Shown: positions 6,697-7,491 of the stretch, piece after piece
How the letters are laid out: each line of letters begins with the position of its first letter
Position numbering within the stretch: position 1 is the stretch's first letter
NCBI GenBank assembly: GCA_937897085.1
Contig: CALCOR010000123.1
Coordinates: 1-7,491, forward strand
Direction of reading: 5' to 3'
DNA: 7,491 bases
DNA from: an uncultured euryarchaeote
Lineage (GTDB): Archaea; Thermoplasmatota; Poseidoniia; Poseidoniales; Thalassarchaeaceae
Translations under genes and position numbers: made by a program
The notes under the pieces: generated by a model
The model's input: the letters and a program-made list of their open reading frames with translations, nothing else
What the model was told of the DNA's origin: nothing
Database searches by the model: none

Positions 6697-7074
6697 TTGG
6701 TCGCCTCGACTCTTGTAATAATTCCAAATAGCAAACGGTGTACTCCAAAAAAGTCCACCAATGGCACCGAATATAATGAGGATTCCAACATAATCCAATC
6801 CCGTACTTGGTGCTCCAAAGGCTGGCCCTAATACAGGCAGGAGAAAAGTAAGGAAAGCTACTGGAATCAGATGTTTCAAACTTGGTTCACAACATCCTAT
6901 CTTCTGCGAGATAATTTTGACACCAAATGCGGATAGAAGAATGGAGCCAAAAACATAGGCTAGAAAGCCTTCAAAGGATCCGAATCCGATTTCAAAAAAG
7001 CCGTTTAAAGAAATTAGAAATCCTACTGAGGCTCCTGCTGCCATTCCAGCAAAAATCAGGTCTCTTTTCCTCAT
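6637..7074 (-). CDS. Hypothetical four-helix membrane protein in AT-rich DNA
   Basis: I do not recognise the family. The 145-residue product has four hydrophobic segments (about 7-23, 34-52, 68-86, 93-118), a basic N-terminus (MRKRD) that would sit in the cytoplasm, a Cys-Cys pair (61-62) in the loop after helix 2, and a hydrophilic, acidic tail from 122. The tail is encoded by the GC-rich strand opposite the DUF454 gene, so the original gene may have ended elsewhere before being joined here. The body is AT-rich (hand count 149 G+C in 360 bases at 6721-7080), unlike the DUF454 gene. ATG 7074 has only a weak GGGG ten bases upstream. The well-formed membrane helices argue for a real gene; absence of a known family keeps confidence moderate. 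Confidence 0.6.
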   Translation of the reverse strand: MRKRDLIFAGMAAGASVGFLISLNGFFEIGFGSFEGFLAYVFGSILLSAFGVKIISQKIGCCEPSLKHLIPVAFLTFLLPVLGPAFGAPSTGLDYVGILIIFGAIGGLFWSTPFAIWNYYKSRGDQSISSGDLGGNIPDTDQSDE

Positions 7075-7080
7075 GATTAG

Positions 7081-7491
7081 TAATCCCCGTCATTATTTAC
7101 ACATCCTTGGCAATTTATGTATCTGTTCACGAAGCAGTGTGTAAACCGGCGGAATCATCAATGGCTGCTCTCCCCTCTGAACCTCTACGTCTGCCCTCTT
7201 AACGAAATCGTGAACGCTGGGTGAGGGATCGCTCCGCTGTGCTTTCGGCTATCTTCTGATACCGATAATATTCCTGTTGTACAATCGTTGCGCATCCGGT
7301 CCAAAACACGAAATCCATATACGTTAACGGTATGAAACAGGCTGCGCCCTGCTGAAATTGTAATCGTATTCGTAACACAAAGATCTCTGCTAGCCAATAT
7401 TGTGACAGACCGAACGACGCATCTTCCACAGACCTTAAATGTGGAAACTTGCAGGCAGCAACACCTAGACAGCACATCGTTCCGTTATGCA
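7081..7491. other. Right-end region of about 410 bp with no convincing gene
   Basis: Frames here are short. A minus-strand frame stays open from the right edge to a TAA at 7199-7201 (about 96 codons). A second minus frame overlaps it at 7185-7475, and a plus-strand frame is open from about 7336 to the right edge. None shows a recognisable motif, a good ribosome binding site or a membrane pattern. No tRNA-like B-box, rRNA segment or clear inverted repeat was found. It may be the remains of an inactivated gene, the 3' end of a gene starting beyond the edge, or an intergenic region. Confidence 0.5.
7111..7120 (-). promoter_or_regulatory. Possible TATA box for the AT-rich membrane protein gene
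   Basis: ACATAAATTG on the minus strand lies about 40 nt before ATG 7074. A start site 25 nt on would leave a leader of roughly 15 nt. The surrounding DNA is AT-rich, so a chance match is quite possible. Confidence 0.25.

Noticed and set aside
7081..7250. Possible tRNA or other structured RNA near the composition boundary
   Set aside because: No GTTCGAATC-type B-box, acceptor stem pairing or other RNA signature could be found on either strand.
7185..7491. Minus-strand frames at the right edge as a transposase or other protein
   Set aside because: Two overlapping frames of similar length exist and neither shows a catalytic motif, membrane pattern or known family signature, so no gene is called.

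Overview
The window looks like a chromosomal segment of a euryarchaeon, probably a marine Thermoplasmatota relative (Marine Group II / Poseidoniales type). The clearest evidence is an archaeal-type DnaG primase with the IIGAIFGQTEG motif and a TOPRIM core. Supporting signs are a Glu-Pro-rich membrane protein, densely packed short operons and moderate-to-high GC in the core. The lineage below Archaea is inference, because there is no rRNA gene to fix it.

Layout, left to right. (1) Positions 1-1927, minus strand: an unbroken reading frame of at least 642 codons that runs off the left edge. It encodes a multi-spanning membrane protein, a long acidic Glu/Pro linker with 12 consecutive EP units, and the beginning of a type I phosphodiesterase / alkaline-phosphatase-superfamily domain. 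(2) Positions 2016-3185, minus strand: archaeal dnaG, just upstream of the first gene and in the same direction, with a small GC-rich hairpin between them. (3) Positions 3186-3386: a divergent intergenic region with a perfect 14-bp palindrome. (4) Positions 3387-5418, plus strand: a tight four-gene run (TerB-like protein, unknown helical protein, 67-residue helical protein, MobA) with gaps of 9, 28 and 9 bp. (5) Positions 5372-6079, minus strand: purN, convergent with and overlapping the 3' end of mobA. (6) Positions 6202-6696, plus strand: a DUF454/YbaN-family membrane protein. (7) From about 6700 to the right edge the DNA becomes AT-rich. It holds an unrecognised small membrane protein on the minus strand (6637-7074), convergent with and overlapping the DUF454 gene, then about 410 bp with no convincing gene.

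Functionally the core is housekeeping: DnaG (archaeal primase homologue, known elsewhere to associate with the exosome), MobA (molybdenum cofactor nucleotidylation) and PurN (third step of purine synthesis). The three small proteins co-transcribed with mobA have no visible link to molybdenum metabolism. The most unusual object is the membrane protein-EP linker-phosphodiesterase fusion. The second is the abrupt composition change after the DUF454 gene, which may mark an insertion or the edge of a variable region.
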